A stretch of DNA of 64,000 nucleotides from JAKIWV01 sp963773945 (GTDB lineage: Archaea > Thermoplasmatota > Thermoplasmata > Lutacidiplasmatales > UBA184): the NCBI GenBank assembly GCA_963773945.1, contig CAVZDD010000004.1, forward strand, positions 124,001-188,000, written 5' to 3'. The translations under genes were made by a program, and so were the position numbers. The notes under the pieces are model-generated. The model was given only the letters and a program-made list of their open reading frames with translations, ran no database searches and had not been told where the DNA came from. The first letter of the stretch is position 1, and each line of letters opens with the position of its first letter. Positions 31,752 through 40,958 of this stretch are shown one piece after another.

Positions 31752-34700
31752 GTGACGACTTATTTCGAGAGGATCGATCAAGTGGTCGAGCGCGCCTACG
31801 CCGTGGCGCGAGATGCCCGAGCGGTCGGACTGGATCCGGAAGACCATCCGGAGATCCCTCCGGCCCAGGACATGGCCAGTCGGGTCGAGAAACTCCTCGG
31901 ACACCTGCCCCTTGAAGGCGTCTCTGAGGAGATTCGGACCCTGGCCCGGGACCTCCCCCGTGATGAGGTCGCGGTCGAGATGGTCCGGCGGATCGTTCGA
32001 GATGCTCGACGGGGCTCCAGTGTGGAGGCCCGCCTCGATGCGGCGTTACGGGTCGGACTCGCGATCCTTACGGAAGGGATTCTGGTCGCCCCCCTGGAAG
32101 GGCTCGCCGAGGTGCACCTGCGGAACTTCGCGGGGTCCTCCTACATCGAGCTGTTCTACGCCGGACCCATTCGCGCCGCCGGCGGAACGGCCCAAGCGAT
32201 GTCGGTCCTGCTGGCCGATGTCGCGCGGCGCGAACTCGGACTTGACGCGTACCATCCGCTCCCCGGAGAGGTGGAGCGGTACCTCGAGGAGATCCCGCTC
32301 TACAAACATTCCCAGCACCTCCAGTACGTTCCCTCCGCGGACGAAGTGGCCACCGTCGTCCGGAACGTTCCGGTGTGCATTTCGGGAGAATCCACCGAAG
32401 GGGACCTCGAGGTGAGCGCGTTCCGGAACCTCCCCCGGGTCCCGACGAATGGGCTCCGCGGAGGGGCCTGCCTCGTTATCGCCGAGGGGCTGTGCCAGAA
32501 GGCGCCCAAGTTGCGCAAGATCGTTCAGCGACTGGGGCTGGATGGGTGGGAGTTCCTGGACCAGCTCGGACGGCACTCCACCTCCGAGGAGAGTGGAGGA
32601 TCGCAGACTCCCAAGTACCTGACCGAGGCGGTGGGCGGCCGGCCGGTGCTCGCCTACCCGCACCGCCCGGGGGGATTCCGGCTGACCTACGGTCGTGCGC
32701 GGACCACCGGTCTCGCCTCCTGCGCGGTCAATCCCGCCACGATGACGGTGCTCCGCAACTTCGTCGCGGTCGGAACCCAGGTCAAGCTCGAGTATCCGGG
32801 AAAAGCGACGGCCATGACGCTCTGCGACACCATCGAGGGACCGATCGTGGACCTCGACGATGGCACGCTGACCGCGATCCACGACGTCGAACGGGCCGAG
32901 CAGTTGCTCCCCCGGATCCGGCGCATCATCGACCTGGGCAGCCTGCTCGTCCCCTTCGGTGAATTCCTAGAAAACAATTGCCTCCTCCTTCCCGGCGCGT
33001 ATACGCTCGAGTGGCACCTCGAGGAGCTGCGGGCCGCCGGCCTCCCCCTCGATGACCGGGCGTACCATCCCACCTTTGCGGAAGCGGTAGAGACCGCCCG
33101 GCAATCGAACGTGCCCCTGCATCCCCGGTTCCTCCTGTTCTGGCATGACCTGACGTCCGGCGAGATCCGAGCGCTCTCCGATTTCGTCGAGACCAAGGGC
33201 CGCTGGGTGTCGAACGCGCTCGAGCTTCCGCGCGACCCGGAGGTGCGCGAGGTGCTGGTCCGCCTGGGATTCCTCCATGCGCCACGGGGCGAAGCCACGC
33301 TCCGGGGAGAGGAGGAACTCTCCCAGGCCCTCGTGGCCGGTCTCGGGCTGGTCCCAGGGCAGCACGGGCTCGTCCGCGTGGCATCCGTCGAGCCGGTCGA
33401 TATCGAACCGCTGACCTACGTGAGTCGTCTGGCCGGCGTGCAGATCCCGGCCCGGGGCCCCTCCCGGATCGGCGCACGGGTAGGCCGGCCCGAGAAAGCC
33501 CGGCAACGGAAGATGAGCCCGAACGTCCACGTACTGTTCCCCGTGGGGGACGCCGGGGGCAGCCAACGCTCGATTCCCGAGGCCGCTCGTCGGACCGAAG
33601 AGCATGGCCTCCCAACCCAGCTGGGGGTGCGGGAGTGTCCGCGATGCCACCGGTCCACGGTCTGGCCCCGATGCAATTGCGGCGGGCATACCCGGGCGAC
33701 CGGTCAGGTGACGACCCAGGAGCTGCCGGTGGCGCCGATCTGGGCGCAGGCGTTGGAGCGACTGCAACTGCGCCAGACGCCGACCCAGGTCAAGGGCGTC
33801 AAGGGGCTCCTCTCGGCCGGAAAGGTTCCGGAACCGCTGGAGAAAGGCATCCTTCGGGCCGCCCACGGGATTTCGGTATACCAGGACGGCACCGCCCGTT
33901 TCGACATGACCGACCTTCCGCTCACCCACTTCCGGCCCCGGGAGATCGGTCTCTCCATCGAGGCCGCCCATGCGTTGGGCTACACGCAGGATTGGGCCGG
34001 AGCGCCCCTGACCGATGTGGACCAGCTCGTCGAGCTCGAGCCCCAGGACCTGATCGTGGCGCACGCGTGCGGAACGTACCTGACCCAGCTCGCCCAGTTC
34101 GTCGACGACGAATTGGTCCACCTGTACGGACTCGACCCGTTCTATCGGGCGAACAAGGCGGACGACCTTCGAGGGCACCTCGTGACGGCGCTGGCCCCCC
34201 ACACGTCGGGCGCCGTGGCCGGGCGGCTGATCGGCTTCACCGCCGCCGAGGGATGCTTCGCGCACCCGGTCTTCCACGCCGCGAAGCGGCGGAACTGCGA
34301 CGGCGATGAGGATTCCGTCACGCTCCTCCTGGACGCGCTCCTCAACTTCTCCCGCGCCTACCTCCCCGATAGCCGGGGCGGGCTCATGGACAAGCCCCTC
34401 GTACTGACGACGCGGCTCAACGCGACGGAGGTGGACAGCGAAGCCCACAACGTCGACATCGCGTTCCGGTATCCGGTCGAATTCTATCGGGCGGCAGCTC
34501 GTGGGTGCACCGCCAAAGAGGTCCAGTCGCTGATCGAGACCGTCGGTCGCCGGGTCGGCACCGACCGGGCGCTCTCGGGCTACGGCTTCACCCACGACAC
34601 GACCGACATCGCCGGGGGCCGGTCCGCTCCGCCTATCGGGAGGCTCCCTCGATGGACCGCATCGTGGAACAGTCGCTCGTCGTGGCCTCGCAGATTCGGG

Positions 34701-35101
34701 CCGTCGATGTCGGGGAGGCGGTGTCGCTGGTCCTCAACGCCCACTTCCTGCCAGACCTGATGGGGAATCTCAAGAGCTACGCGACGCAGAAGTTCCGCTG
34801 CAAGGTCTGCGGTACCTCCTATCGTCGACCGCCGCTCTCGGGACACTGCACCTCGAAGGTCCGCGGGGGCCCGCCCTGCGACGGAGCCCTGCAACCGACG
34901 GTCTTCGAGGCGTCGGTCCGAAAGTACCTCGGGCTCTCCCAGCGGCTCGCCGCCACGACCGGCGTGCCTCCGTACCTCCGCCAAAGGATCCAGCTCCTGG
35001 AGACCTCGCTCGCGACGCTCTTCCCTGGCAGCCTTGCCCAGACAACGCTCGAGTCCTTCCAGGGAATGCCGGCGCTCGAGGAACCGACCGACGACCTCTG
35101 A
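31752..35101 (+). CDS. polC: DNA polymerase D large subunit DP2 (one frameshift in the assembly)
   Basis: Catalytic subunit of archaeal family-D polymerase, about 1116 residues. It has N-terminal GSSYIELFYAGPIRAAGGTAQA, zinc ribbon CPRCHRSTVWPRCNC, and the catalytic KRRNCDGDED with Asp850 and Asp852. GLMDKPLVLTTRLN and the C-terminal ribbon CKVCGTSYRRPPLSGHC follow. The frame breaks at the GGGGG run 34614-34618, where one extra G continues GGPVRSAYREAPSMDRIVEQ into the second frame and the TGA at 35101. No intein interrupts it. The GTG start fits a gene without leader. The small subunit DP1 is not in the window. Confidence 0.93.
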
Positions 35102-35134
35102 CCGCGTCCGGCCCGCTCGACTTTCGGGGAACGG

Positions 35135-35143
35135 CCATATAGG
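35135..35143 (+). promoter_or_regulatory. TATA box of the tRNA-Arg gene
   Basis: CCATATAGG, about 28 bases before the first base of the tRNA and the only A/T block in the gap after polC. Confidence 0.55.
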
Positions 35144-35166
35144 CGGCCGCGCGTCCGACCGGTCGC

Positions 35167-35273
35167 GGGCTTGTGGGGTAGTCTGGACTATCCTGTCGGC
35201 CTTCGAAGCCGACGACGTGGGTTCGAATCCGCCCGCCGCCGCAGGCAGGGCGGCGAAACTCCCACCAAGCCCG
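35167..35273 (+). tRNA. tRNA-Arg(UCG) with a 32-nt intron in the T loop
   Basis: Acceptor GGGCTTG (35167-35173) pairs perfectly with CAAGCCC (35266-35272). The D arm is TGGGGTAGTCTGGACTATCC. The anticodon stem TCGGC/GCCGA encloses the loop CTTCGAA with anticodon TCG. T stem GTGGG (35217-35221) pairs with CCCAC (35261-35265), but these are separated by 39 bases instead of 7. The extra 32 bases (35228-35259) lie between positions 59 and 60. Removing them restores the T loop TTCGAAT and a normal 75-nt tRNA. The 3' CCA is not encoded. Confidence 0.93.
35228..35259 (+). other. tRNA intron with canonical bulge-helix-bulge
   Basis: The precursor can form the T stem GTGGG/CCCAC, then a 3-nt bulge ACT (35258-35260) on the 3' strand. 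A 4-bp helix TTCG (35222-35225)/CGAA (35254-35257) follows, then a 3-nt bulge AAT (35226-35228) on the 5' strand. The helix CCGCCC (35229-35234)/GGGCGG (35248-35253) with a 13-nt loop closes it. This is exactly the 3-4-3 motif cut by archaeal splicing endonuclease. Cutting after the second base of each bulge gives 35228-35259. Confidence 0.88.
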
Positions 35274-35304
35274 TACGGTCCCTCCGCGCCGCGGGTCCGC
35301 GGCT

Positions 35305-35613
35305 TCAGCCGAAGTAGCCGGGGCTCGCCGGGTCGGCGCGCTTCTCTTCCTCGGCCTTGGCGGCCTCGAGCACGTCCAGGGCGAGGACCGCGTTGAGCGG
35401 GATGAGGCGGATCCGTCCCTTCTCCTCCGCCACGGTGTCGTCCAGCTCGACGGCGAGGGAGCTGTCGCCCCCGATGGAGACCAGGCCCCGGAACAGGCCG
35501 TTCGAGACGAGGGATTCGTTCTCGCTACTGGCCGACCGGACCCGGACCTTCGAGCCCACGGTCAACGCGATCATGCTCTTCTTGGCCCCGCCGGTCGAAG
35601 GAGTCCCACCCAT
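35305..35613 (-). CDS. Conserved-looking small protein, possibly Sm-like fold
   Basis: 102 residues with a beta-rich core ALTVGSKVRVRSASSENES, GLFRGLVSIGGDSSLAVELDD and GRIRLIPLNAVLALDVLEAA, then a charged helix. The pattern (short strands, a Gly turn, IRLIPLNAVLALDV) resembles small SH3/Sm-type barrels that bind RNA, but I cannot assign a family. It lies convergent to the tRNA gene. Confidence 0.5.
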   Translation of the reverse strand: MGGTPSTGGAKKSMIALTVGSKVRVRSASSENESLVSNGLFRGLVSIGGDSSLAVELDDTVAEEKGRIRLIPLNAVLALDVLEAAKAEEEKRADPASPGYFG

Positions 35614-35644
35614 CGCTATTCCTGCCTAGAGTCGGGCGTCGGGG

Positions 35645-36154
35645 TTATTGAAGGATTCCCTTGGCCCGGGCAGACGCCTTCGCGGGGACCGGCGTGGGGG
35701 GCTCGGCGTGTTCGAGCAGGGTCTGGAGGTGGTTCACTGTTTCCCGGTACCGTTTGAGGGCGTTCTGAGCGTTCGCCTCGGTGAAGTCCCAGGCCCGGGC
35801 CAAGTTTCCGTAGCGCAGGCGATAGCCCTTGCGGCCCTTTCCGTCGGTCGATCCACCGGCCTCTTCGAGGAGGTCGAGCGATTTGAGTTTGTTGATGTGT
35901 CGATAGACCGTCGGCTTCGACGTCTTCAGTACAGCGACGATCTCGTCGATGTACCATGGGCGCGACGGGGCGCGAATGAGGCAGTCCCGTACGAGTCGGT
36001 AGGCGACCCGGCTCTCGACTGGACCCGTGCCGCCGCGCGTATCGTAGCTCTCGGGGAGATATCCGATCATCCGGAGGAATTCCTGCAACACTTCGTCCAC
36101 GTCGGGGAGTGGCGTGAGGGGGGTACTGTAGCGAAGCGTCAACTCGAACGGCAT
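35645..36154 (-). CDS. Winged-helix transcription regulator (ArsR/MarR-like)
   Basis: 169 residues from the ATG at 36154. The HTH is in PWYIDEIVAVLKTSKPTVYRHINKLKSLDLLEE (about 90-120) with a wing KGRKGYRLR, then a helical C-terminus that could dimerise. TTTTATCCCT at 36181-36190 on the minus strand is a good TATA box about 30 bases upstream. The divergent neighbour is the molybdenum-hydroxylase operon, which is a plausible target. Confidence 0.7.
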   Translation of the reverse strand: MPFELTLRYSTPLTPLPDVDEVLQEFLRMIGYLPESYDTRGGTGPVESRVAYRLVRDCLIRAPSRPWYIDEIVAVLKTSKPTVYRHINKLKSLDLLEEAGGSTDGKGRKGYRLRYGNLARAWDFTEANAQNALKRYRETVNHLQTLLEHAEPPTPVPAKASARAKGILQ

Positions 36155-36180
36155 GGCGGACGGGGAGCGAAGCCGGTCAT

Positions 36181-36190
36181 AGGGATAAAA
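36181..36190. promoter_or_regulatory. A/T box between the regulator and the hydroxylase operon
   Basis: AGGGATAAAA on the plus strand. Read on the minus strand it is a TATA box for the regulator gene. On the plus strand the same bases may serve the divergent cut-like operon, so the two promoters would share control. Confidence 0.45.
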
Positions 36191-36251
36191 GATGACGTCG
36201 GCGCGGGTCGCGGACCGAAAGGCTATCAATCGTCGTCCCGTCGTACATCTC

Positions 36252-37121
36252 GTGAGCTTTCAGCTGGTCCATCCCTCGACTCCGGAGGAGGCGGTGGACC
36301 TCCTGGCGCGTGCGCCCGCCGGCGAAACGGCCGTCCTGGCCGGCGGCACCGACCTGCTGTCCGACCTCGACCAGGTTCGTATCAATCCGCAGCAGGTAGT
36401 CTCCCTCCGCAAGCTCCCGTGGCGGTACCTCCGGTGGGAAGGCGCCTCGCTCGTCGTCGGGAGCACCCTTCCGCTCCGCACGCTGGAGCTCGACGCTCGG
36501 GTGAAGAAGCAACTTCCCGGACTCTGGGAGGCGATCCGCGACGTTGGGAGCCTCGCGTTGCGCAGTCGGGCGACGCTCGGCGGTAACGTGGCGCGCTGTT
36601 CTCCAGCGTCGGACCTCATTCCGGTGCTCCTGGCCTTGGATGCCCGGGTACGGATCGTCGGTCCGAGCGGCGTGCGCGAGCATCCAGTCGACATGGTGCT
36701 CCAGGAGTCGCGCAAGACCTCCCTCGGTCCGGCCGAGCTGATCGAATCGGTCATCCTTCCGGCCGCCGCGCCATCGACCTATCTATGGCAGCGTGTGCAG
36801 CCGGTGAATGACATCTCCCAGGTCGGCGTCGCGGCGGCGTTCTTGCCCGAGGGGCCGCACTGGCGGATCGCTCTCGGGGGGCTGCAACCGCGCGCGCGGC
36901 GACTGAGCGAGGCGGAGGCCGTGCTGCGGTCCGCTCGGCCCACCCACTTCGAAATGGAGCTCGCGGCCCAGGAGGCCTCCCGGCGGGCGGAGTTCGTCTC
37001 GGATAAGCGAGCCACCGAATCGTACCGTCGCCGGCTGGTGATGGTCATGGTCCGACGGGCGATCCAGACCACCCTCGAACGGATGCCCAAGGAGCCGAGC
37101 TCCCGGAAGGCCTCCCGATGA
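36252..37121 (+). CDS. Molybdenum hydroxylase, FAD-binding medium subunit (CutM/CoxM type)
   Basis: About 289 residues. FAD-domain motifs are AVLAGGTDLL near residue 30 and ATLGGNVARCSPASDLIPVLLALDARV near 115, the TxGGN block that binds the flavin. A C-terminal CO-dehydrogenase flavoprotein domain follows. It moves electrons from the iron-sulfur subunit to an acceptor. I place the start at the GTG at 36252 (SFQLVHPSTPEEAV); an ATG 20 codons earlier gives a poor leader. Overlaps the next gene by 4 bp. Confidence 0.85.
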   Translation: MSFQLVHPSTPEEAVDLLARAPAGETAVLAGGTDLLSDLDQVRINPQQVVSLRKLPWRYLRWEGASLVVGSTLPLRTLELDARVKKQLPGLWEAIRDVGSLALRSRATLGGNVARCSPASDLIPVLLALDARVRIVGPSGVREHPVDMVLQESRKTSLGPAELIESVILPAAAPSTYLWQRVQPVNDISQVGVAAAFLPEGPHWRIALGGLQPRARRLSEAEAVLRSARPTHFEMELAAQEASRRAEFVSDKRATESYRRRLVMVMVRRAIQTTLERMPKEPSSRKASR

Positions 37122-37594
37122 GCGAAGAACCGCTGACCCTCACGATCAACGGAAAATCCCGGCTGCTCGGGCAGGTACCCGACGCGGAGCGGCTCCTCGA
37201 CACCTTGCGCTGGCGAGCGGGGCTCAAGGGAACGAAGGAGGGCTGCCGGACCGGCGGATGCGGCGCGTGCACGGTGCTCATCAACGGAGAACCGGCCCTT
37301 TCGTGTCTCATCCTCTCTCGCGAAGTGACCGAAGACCATGTCACGACCATCGAGGGCGTTGCGGCCGTGAAGACCGGGCGCATCGTCATCAAGGCGTTCG
37401 CCGAGGCGGGCGCCGTCCAGTGCGGGTACTGTACGCCGGGGTTCGTGATGGCGCTCTCCGCCCAACTGGGCCGGGAGGGGTCCACCCCCTCGGTCGAGGC
37501 TCTGCTCGATGGGCTCGAGGGAAACCTGTGCCGGTGCACGGGCTATCGATCCATCCAGAAGGCCGTCGAGGCGGCGCGCGAGGCGCTCCGATGA
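37118..37594 (+). CDS. Molybdenum hydroxylase, 2Fe-2S small subunit (CutS/CoxS type)
   Basis: 158 residues with two [2Fe-2S] domains. The plant-type cluster uses Cys43, Cys48, Cys51 and Cys63 (EGCRTGGCGACTVLINGEPA). The helical cluster uses Cys102, Cys105, Cys138 and Cys140 (QCGYCTPGF and NLCRCTGY). It passes electrons from the molybdenum site to the flavin. It overlaps both neighbours as ATGA, giving an M-S-L operon. Confidence 0.93.
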   Translation: MSEEPLTLTINGKSRLLGQVPDAERLLDTLRWRAGLKGTKEGCRTGGCGACTVLINGEPALSCLILSREVTEDHVTTIEGVAAVKTGRIVIKAFAEAGAVQCGYCTPGFVMALSAQLGREGSTPSVEALLDGLEGNLCRCTGYRSIQKAVEAAREALR

Positions 37595-39786
37595 CCCGCA
37601 CCGACGCCGAACCCAAGGCCCGCGGAGCCCTCGAGTACGGTACAGACCTCGAAGCCCCGCGCATGCTCTGGGCTGCACTCGTCCGGTCGCCGGTCGCGCA
37701 TGGGCGCATCGTGCGAATGGACTTGGGCCCCGCCCGGAAGATGCCGGGCGTCGTGGCCGTGGTCGGACCGGACGACCTCCGAACGCTCCTCCCCAAGGCG
37801 GCGCTTGAGGCCGAGCGACCGGTCTTTCCTCTCGATGAGATCCGGTACCGCGGGGAGCCGATCGCCGCGGTGGCGGCCGAGACCCTGGAGCAGGCCCGCC
37901 GCGCGGCGGCCGCAGTAGTCCCTGAAGTGGAGTCGCTCCGTGTCGACGCGCGGATCGAAGACGTGTTTCCCGAGTGGCCTTCCGAAGCGGCTGCCCAGGA
38001 CCCCCGCGTGGTAGGCCACGTCCACGCTCGGCACGGCGATGTCGAGGAGAAGTTTCGGACCGCCGAGCTCGTTCACTCCGAGACCTACCGCACGTCTGGG
38101 GTCCACCAAGTCGCCATCGAGCCGCACGCGTGTCTCGCCGAGGTCCGCGACGGAACCTTCTGCATTCGCAGCTCGACGCAAACGCCGTTCGGTCTCCGGG
38201 AGGATACGGCAGCGATTCTCGGCATTCCCGAATCCAGCGTCCTGGTCGAAGGGACCTGGGTGGGAGGGGGCTTTGGCGGCAAAGGGGCCGCGTTCCTCGA
38301 GCCGTACGCCCTTCTGCTCGCCGTGGCCAGTGGCCGACCGGTCAAGCTTTCCCTCACCTACACCGAGGAGTTCGAGCTGGGACGCACGACTCTGCCGTCG
38401 ATCATTCGCCTCGATACCGCCGTGGCCCGGGGCCGCATCACCGCGCGACGCGTCCGATTGCTGCTGGACACGGGCGCGTCGTTGCCCGGCCGGGACTTCG
38501 CCGTCGGCTACTCCATCGGATTCCTGCTCGGCCCCTACCGCACTGAATCCTACGAGATCGAGGGATTCGCCGTTCAGACAAACAAGCCCCCGTTCGGTCC
38601 ACATCGCGCGCCGTTCGCGCCCCAGTCGGTCTTCGCCCTCGAATCACATTTGGATGGATTGGCGCGTCGCTTGGGTGTCGACCCGATCGAGTTCCGGCGG
38701 TTGCACGCCTGGCGCGAGGGGGACCGGACCGCCTACGACCAGCCGGTCGGCCCGTTCGGCCTGGAGGCCGGCCTCGAGGCGGCCGCGCGAACGGCCGGCC
38801 TGTGGCGGACCGGCCTGCCGCCCGGCCACGGGATCGGCGTAGCCTGCGGGTTCTGGTCGACCAGCGTGGGCGCGGGGGGCGAGGCCCGACTCTTGCTCCA
38901 GCCGGACGGGTTGATCATTCTCGAAGGCGAGCGGGAGATCGGGAACGGCAGCATCGTCCAGGGACTCGCGGTCGTGGCGGAGCGGGTCCTGGGCCTCCGC
39001 GTGGCTTCGATCAAGGTCCAGTACGGCGATACCGCAACGGCGCCGTTCGATTCCGGAGTCTTCGGGAGCCGGACCCTGGGCGCGTTGGGCCAAGCCGTTG
39101 AGAAGGCTGCGCGGTCGCTCGCGAACACGCTCGCGACGCGTGTGGGCGCGAAGACGGTCCAGCTCGAAATGAAGAACGGTCAGGTCGTGGTCGTCGCCGG
39201 TCGCCGACGACAGAAGCTCGTCGACGTCCTGACACCGGCCGAGCGGAGGGCCGGAGGTCTGGAGGTGCTCGGGAAGCATTACGGTCCGGAGCGCAAGGTC
39301 GACGCGTCGCGCGTCCTCGCCGGCACGGTCTATCCGTACAACGACTTCACCGCCTCCGTCCACCTAGCCGAGGTGGCGGTGGACCGGGAGACCGGTCACG
39401 TGCGCGTCGTGCGGTACGCCGCCTTCCAGGACGTGGGCAAGGCGGTGGACCCCCCGTCGGTCGAAGGGCAGGTGGAGGGCGGGGTGGTGATGGGACTGGG
39501 CACGGCCCTGTCGGAGGAGATGCTGTGGACCCCGGAGGCCCGTCTCGCGAATCCGGGGCTGCTCGATTACCGGTTGCCGCGGATCCGGGACGTTCCCCCG
39601 ATCCAGGTCGAGCTGATCGAGGGGTTCGCCGGAGCAGGACCCTTCGGGGCGAAGGGGATCGGCGAGCCGCCGATCATTCCCGTGCCGGCGGCCGTCGCGA
39701 ATGCGGTGGCGGATGCGACGGGGACGCGGGTCTTCGAACTGCCGCTGACGCCGGAACGCGTGGCGCGAGCGCTTAAGCTCCTGTAG
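37591..39786 (+). CDS. Molybdenum hydroxylase, catalytic large subunit (xanthine dehydrogenase family)
   Basis: 731 residues binding the molybdopterin cytosine dinucleotide cofactor. Recognisable blocks are MLWAALVRSPVAHGRI near 25, VGGGFGGKGAAFLEPY near 225, FGPHRAPFAPQSVFALESHLD, and a C-terminal GAKGIGEPPIIPVPAAVANAV whose Glu is the expected catalytic base. The Cys-containing loop of true aerobic CO dehydrogenase is not visible, so an aldehyde, purine or N-heterocycle oxidase is likelier. The substrate is not decidable. The ATG overlaps the small-subunit stop. The tungstate/molybdate uptake operon at 3-6 kb would supply the metal. Confidence 0.88.
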   Translation: MTRTDAEPKARGALEYGTDLEAPRMLWAALVRSPVAHGRIVRMDLGPARKMPGVVAVVGPDDLRTLLPKAALEAERPVFPLDEIRYRGEPIAAVAAETLEQARRAAAAVVPEVESLRVDARIEDVFPEWPSEAAAQDPRVVGHVHARHGDVEEKFRTAELVHSETYRTSGVHQVAIEPHACLAEVRDGTFCIRSSTQTPFGLREDTAAILGIPESSVLVEGTWVGGGFGGKGAAFLEPYALLLAVASGRPVKLSLTYTEEFELGRTTLPSIIRLDTAVARGRITARRVRLLLDTGASLPGRDFAVGYSIGFLLGPYRTESYEIEGFAVQTNKPPFGPHRAPFAPQSVFALESHLDGLARRLGVDPIEFRRLHAWREGDRTAYDQPVGPFGLEAGLEAAARTAGLWRTGLPPGHGIGVACGFWSTSVGAGGEARLLLQPDGLIILEGEREIGNGSIVQGLAVVAERVLGLRVASIKVQYGDTATAPFDSGVFGSRTLGALGQAVEKAARSLANTLATRVGAKTVQLEMKNGQVVVVAGRRRQKLVDVLTPAERRAGGLEVLGKHYGPERKVDASRVLAGTVYPYNDFTASVHLAEVAVDRETGHVRVVRYAAFQDVGKAVDPPSVEGQVEGGVVMGLGTALSEEMLWTPEARLANPGLLDYRLPRIRDVPPIQVELIEGFAGAGPFGAKGIGEPPIIPVPAAVANAVADATGTRVFELPLTPERVARALKLL

Positions 39787-39800
39787 GGTCCCCTCGGACG

Positions 39801-40958
39801 ATGGTCCTCCCGCGGTCGGAAATTCAGTCCCTGCTCCCCGGGTACCCCCGACCGCCCGTGGTCGGCGCGATCGGTTCCCATTCGGCCCTCGACATCGCGG
39901 ATGGCGCCGTGGAGGAGGGTTTTCACACCCTCGTGCTGGCGCAGAAGGGGCGCGACCGGACCTACGCGCGGTACTATCGCGCTCATCGCGACGCCAACGG
40001 ACACGTGACCCGCGGTTGCGTGGACGACGTCTGGACCTTTCCGAAATTCGCCGACGCCGCTGCTCCCGAGACGCAGACGCGGCTTCGGAACCACGGGGTA
40101 CTCCTCGTCCCGAACCGGGCGCTCAGCTCCTACGTGCCGCTCGCCACCCTCGAGTCCTCGTTTCGGGTCCCCTTGGTCGGTTCCCGGAACCTGCTCCGTA
40201 TCGAGGAGCGGACGGAGCGCGAGAACTACTACGCGCTCCTCGCGGCGGCGGGCATCTCCGCCCCGCAACGGATCGCCACGCCTCAGGAGATCGAAGAGCT
40301 CGCGATCGTCAAGCTCCCTCATGCCACGCGGCGGCTGGAGCGGGGGTTCTTCACCGCCGCCAGTTTCGAGGAGTTCCAGCGGAAGAGCGAGACCCTCATC
40401 GCCGCCGGCACGATCACGCCGGCCGACCTCGCGACCGCGCGGATCGAGCAGTACATCCTCGGCCCGGTCTTCAATTTCAATTTCTTCTTCTCCCCCCTCG
40501 CCCCCCGGGAAGACGGGCTCGAGCTACTCGGCGTCGACGAACGACGTGAGAGCTCGCTCGACGGGCTCGTCCGGCTCCCGGCCGCCCAGCAGCTCGAGAT
40601 CCGCGGGTCGCATGCCATCCCCCACTACACCGTCGTGGGCCACGGTACCCTGACCGTTCGCGAATCGTTGCTCGAGGAGATCTTCGATTTCGGGGAGCGG
40701 TTCGTGGAGGTCACCCGGTCCCGCGCTGCGCCGGGGATCCTCGGTCCGTTCACGCTCCAGACCTGCATCGACCGCGACGGCCGGCCCTCCGTCTTTGATG
40801 TGGCGGCCCGAATCGGAGGCGGGACGAATATCCACCTGGCGCTCGGACATCCGTACGGGAACGCCTTATGGCGCACCCCGATGAGCTCGGGCCGCCGGAT
40901 CGCGATCGAGATCCGCCGGGCGTTGGCGGACGACCGCTTGGGGGAGATCGTGACATGA
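39801..40958 (+). CDS. purP: Formate-dependent FAICAR synthetase PurP
   Basis: Archaeal ATP-grasp enzyme that formylates AICAR with formate and ATP. The 385-residue protein has VVGAIGSHSALDIADGAVEEGF near the start, GSRNLLRIEERTEREN, AIVKLPHATRRLERGFFTA, EQYILGPVFNFNFFFSP, RGSHAIPHYTVVGHGTLTVRESLLEE and FDVAARIGGGTNIHL, all typical of PurP. It bypasses the folate-dependent transformylase half of PurH, which is also encoded in this window. It overlaps gcvT by 4 bp (ATGA). Confidence 0.93.
   Translation: MVLPRSEIQSLLPGYPRPPVVGAIGSHSALDIADGAVEEGFHTLVLAQKGRDRTYARYYRAHRDANGHVTRGCVDDVWTFPKFADAAAPETQTRLRNHGVLLVPNRALSSYVPLATLESSFRVPLVGSRNLLRIEERTERENYYALLAAAGISAPQRIATPQEIEELAIVKLPHATRRLERGFFTAASFEEFQRKSETLIAAGTITPADLATARIEQYILGPVFNFNFFFSPLAPREDGLELLGVDERRESSLDGLVRLPAAQQLEIRGSHAIPHYTVVGHGTLTVRESLLEEIFDFGERFVEVTRSRAAPGILGPFTLQTCIDRDGRPSVFDVAARIGGGTNIHLALGHPYGNALWRTPMSSGRRIAIEIRRALADDRLGEIVT

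Noticed and set aside
31752..35101. Intein in polC or radA
   Set aside because: Both genes often host inteins, but the conserved blocks here run on without insertion. The only break is a single-base frameshift.
37591..39786. True aerobic CO dehydrogenase
   Set aside because: The subunit set fits, but the diagnostic Cys-containing active-site loop of CoxL is not visible.
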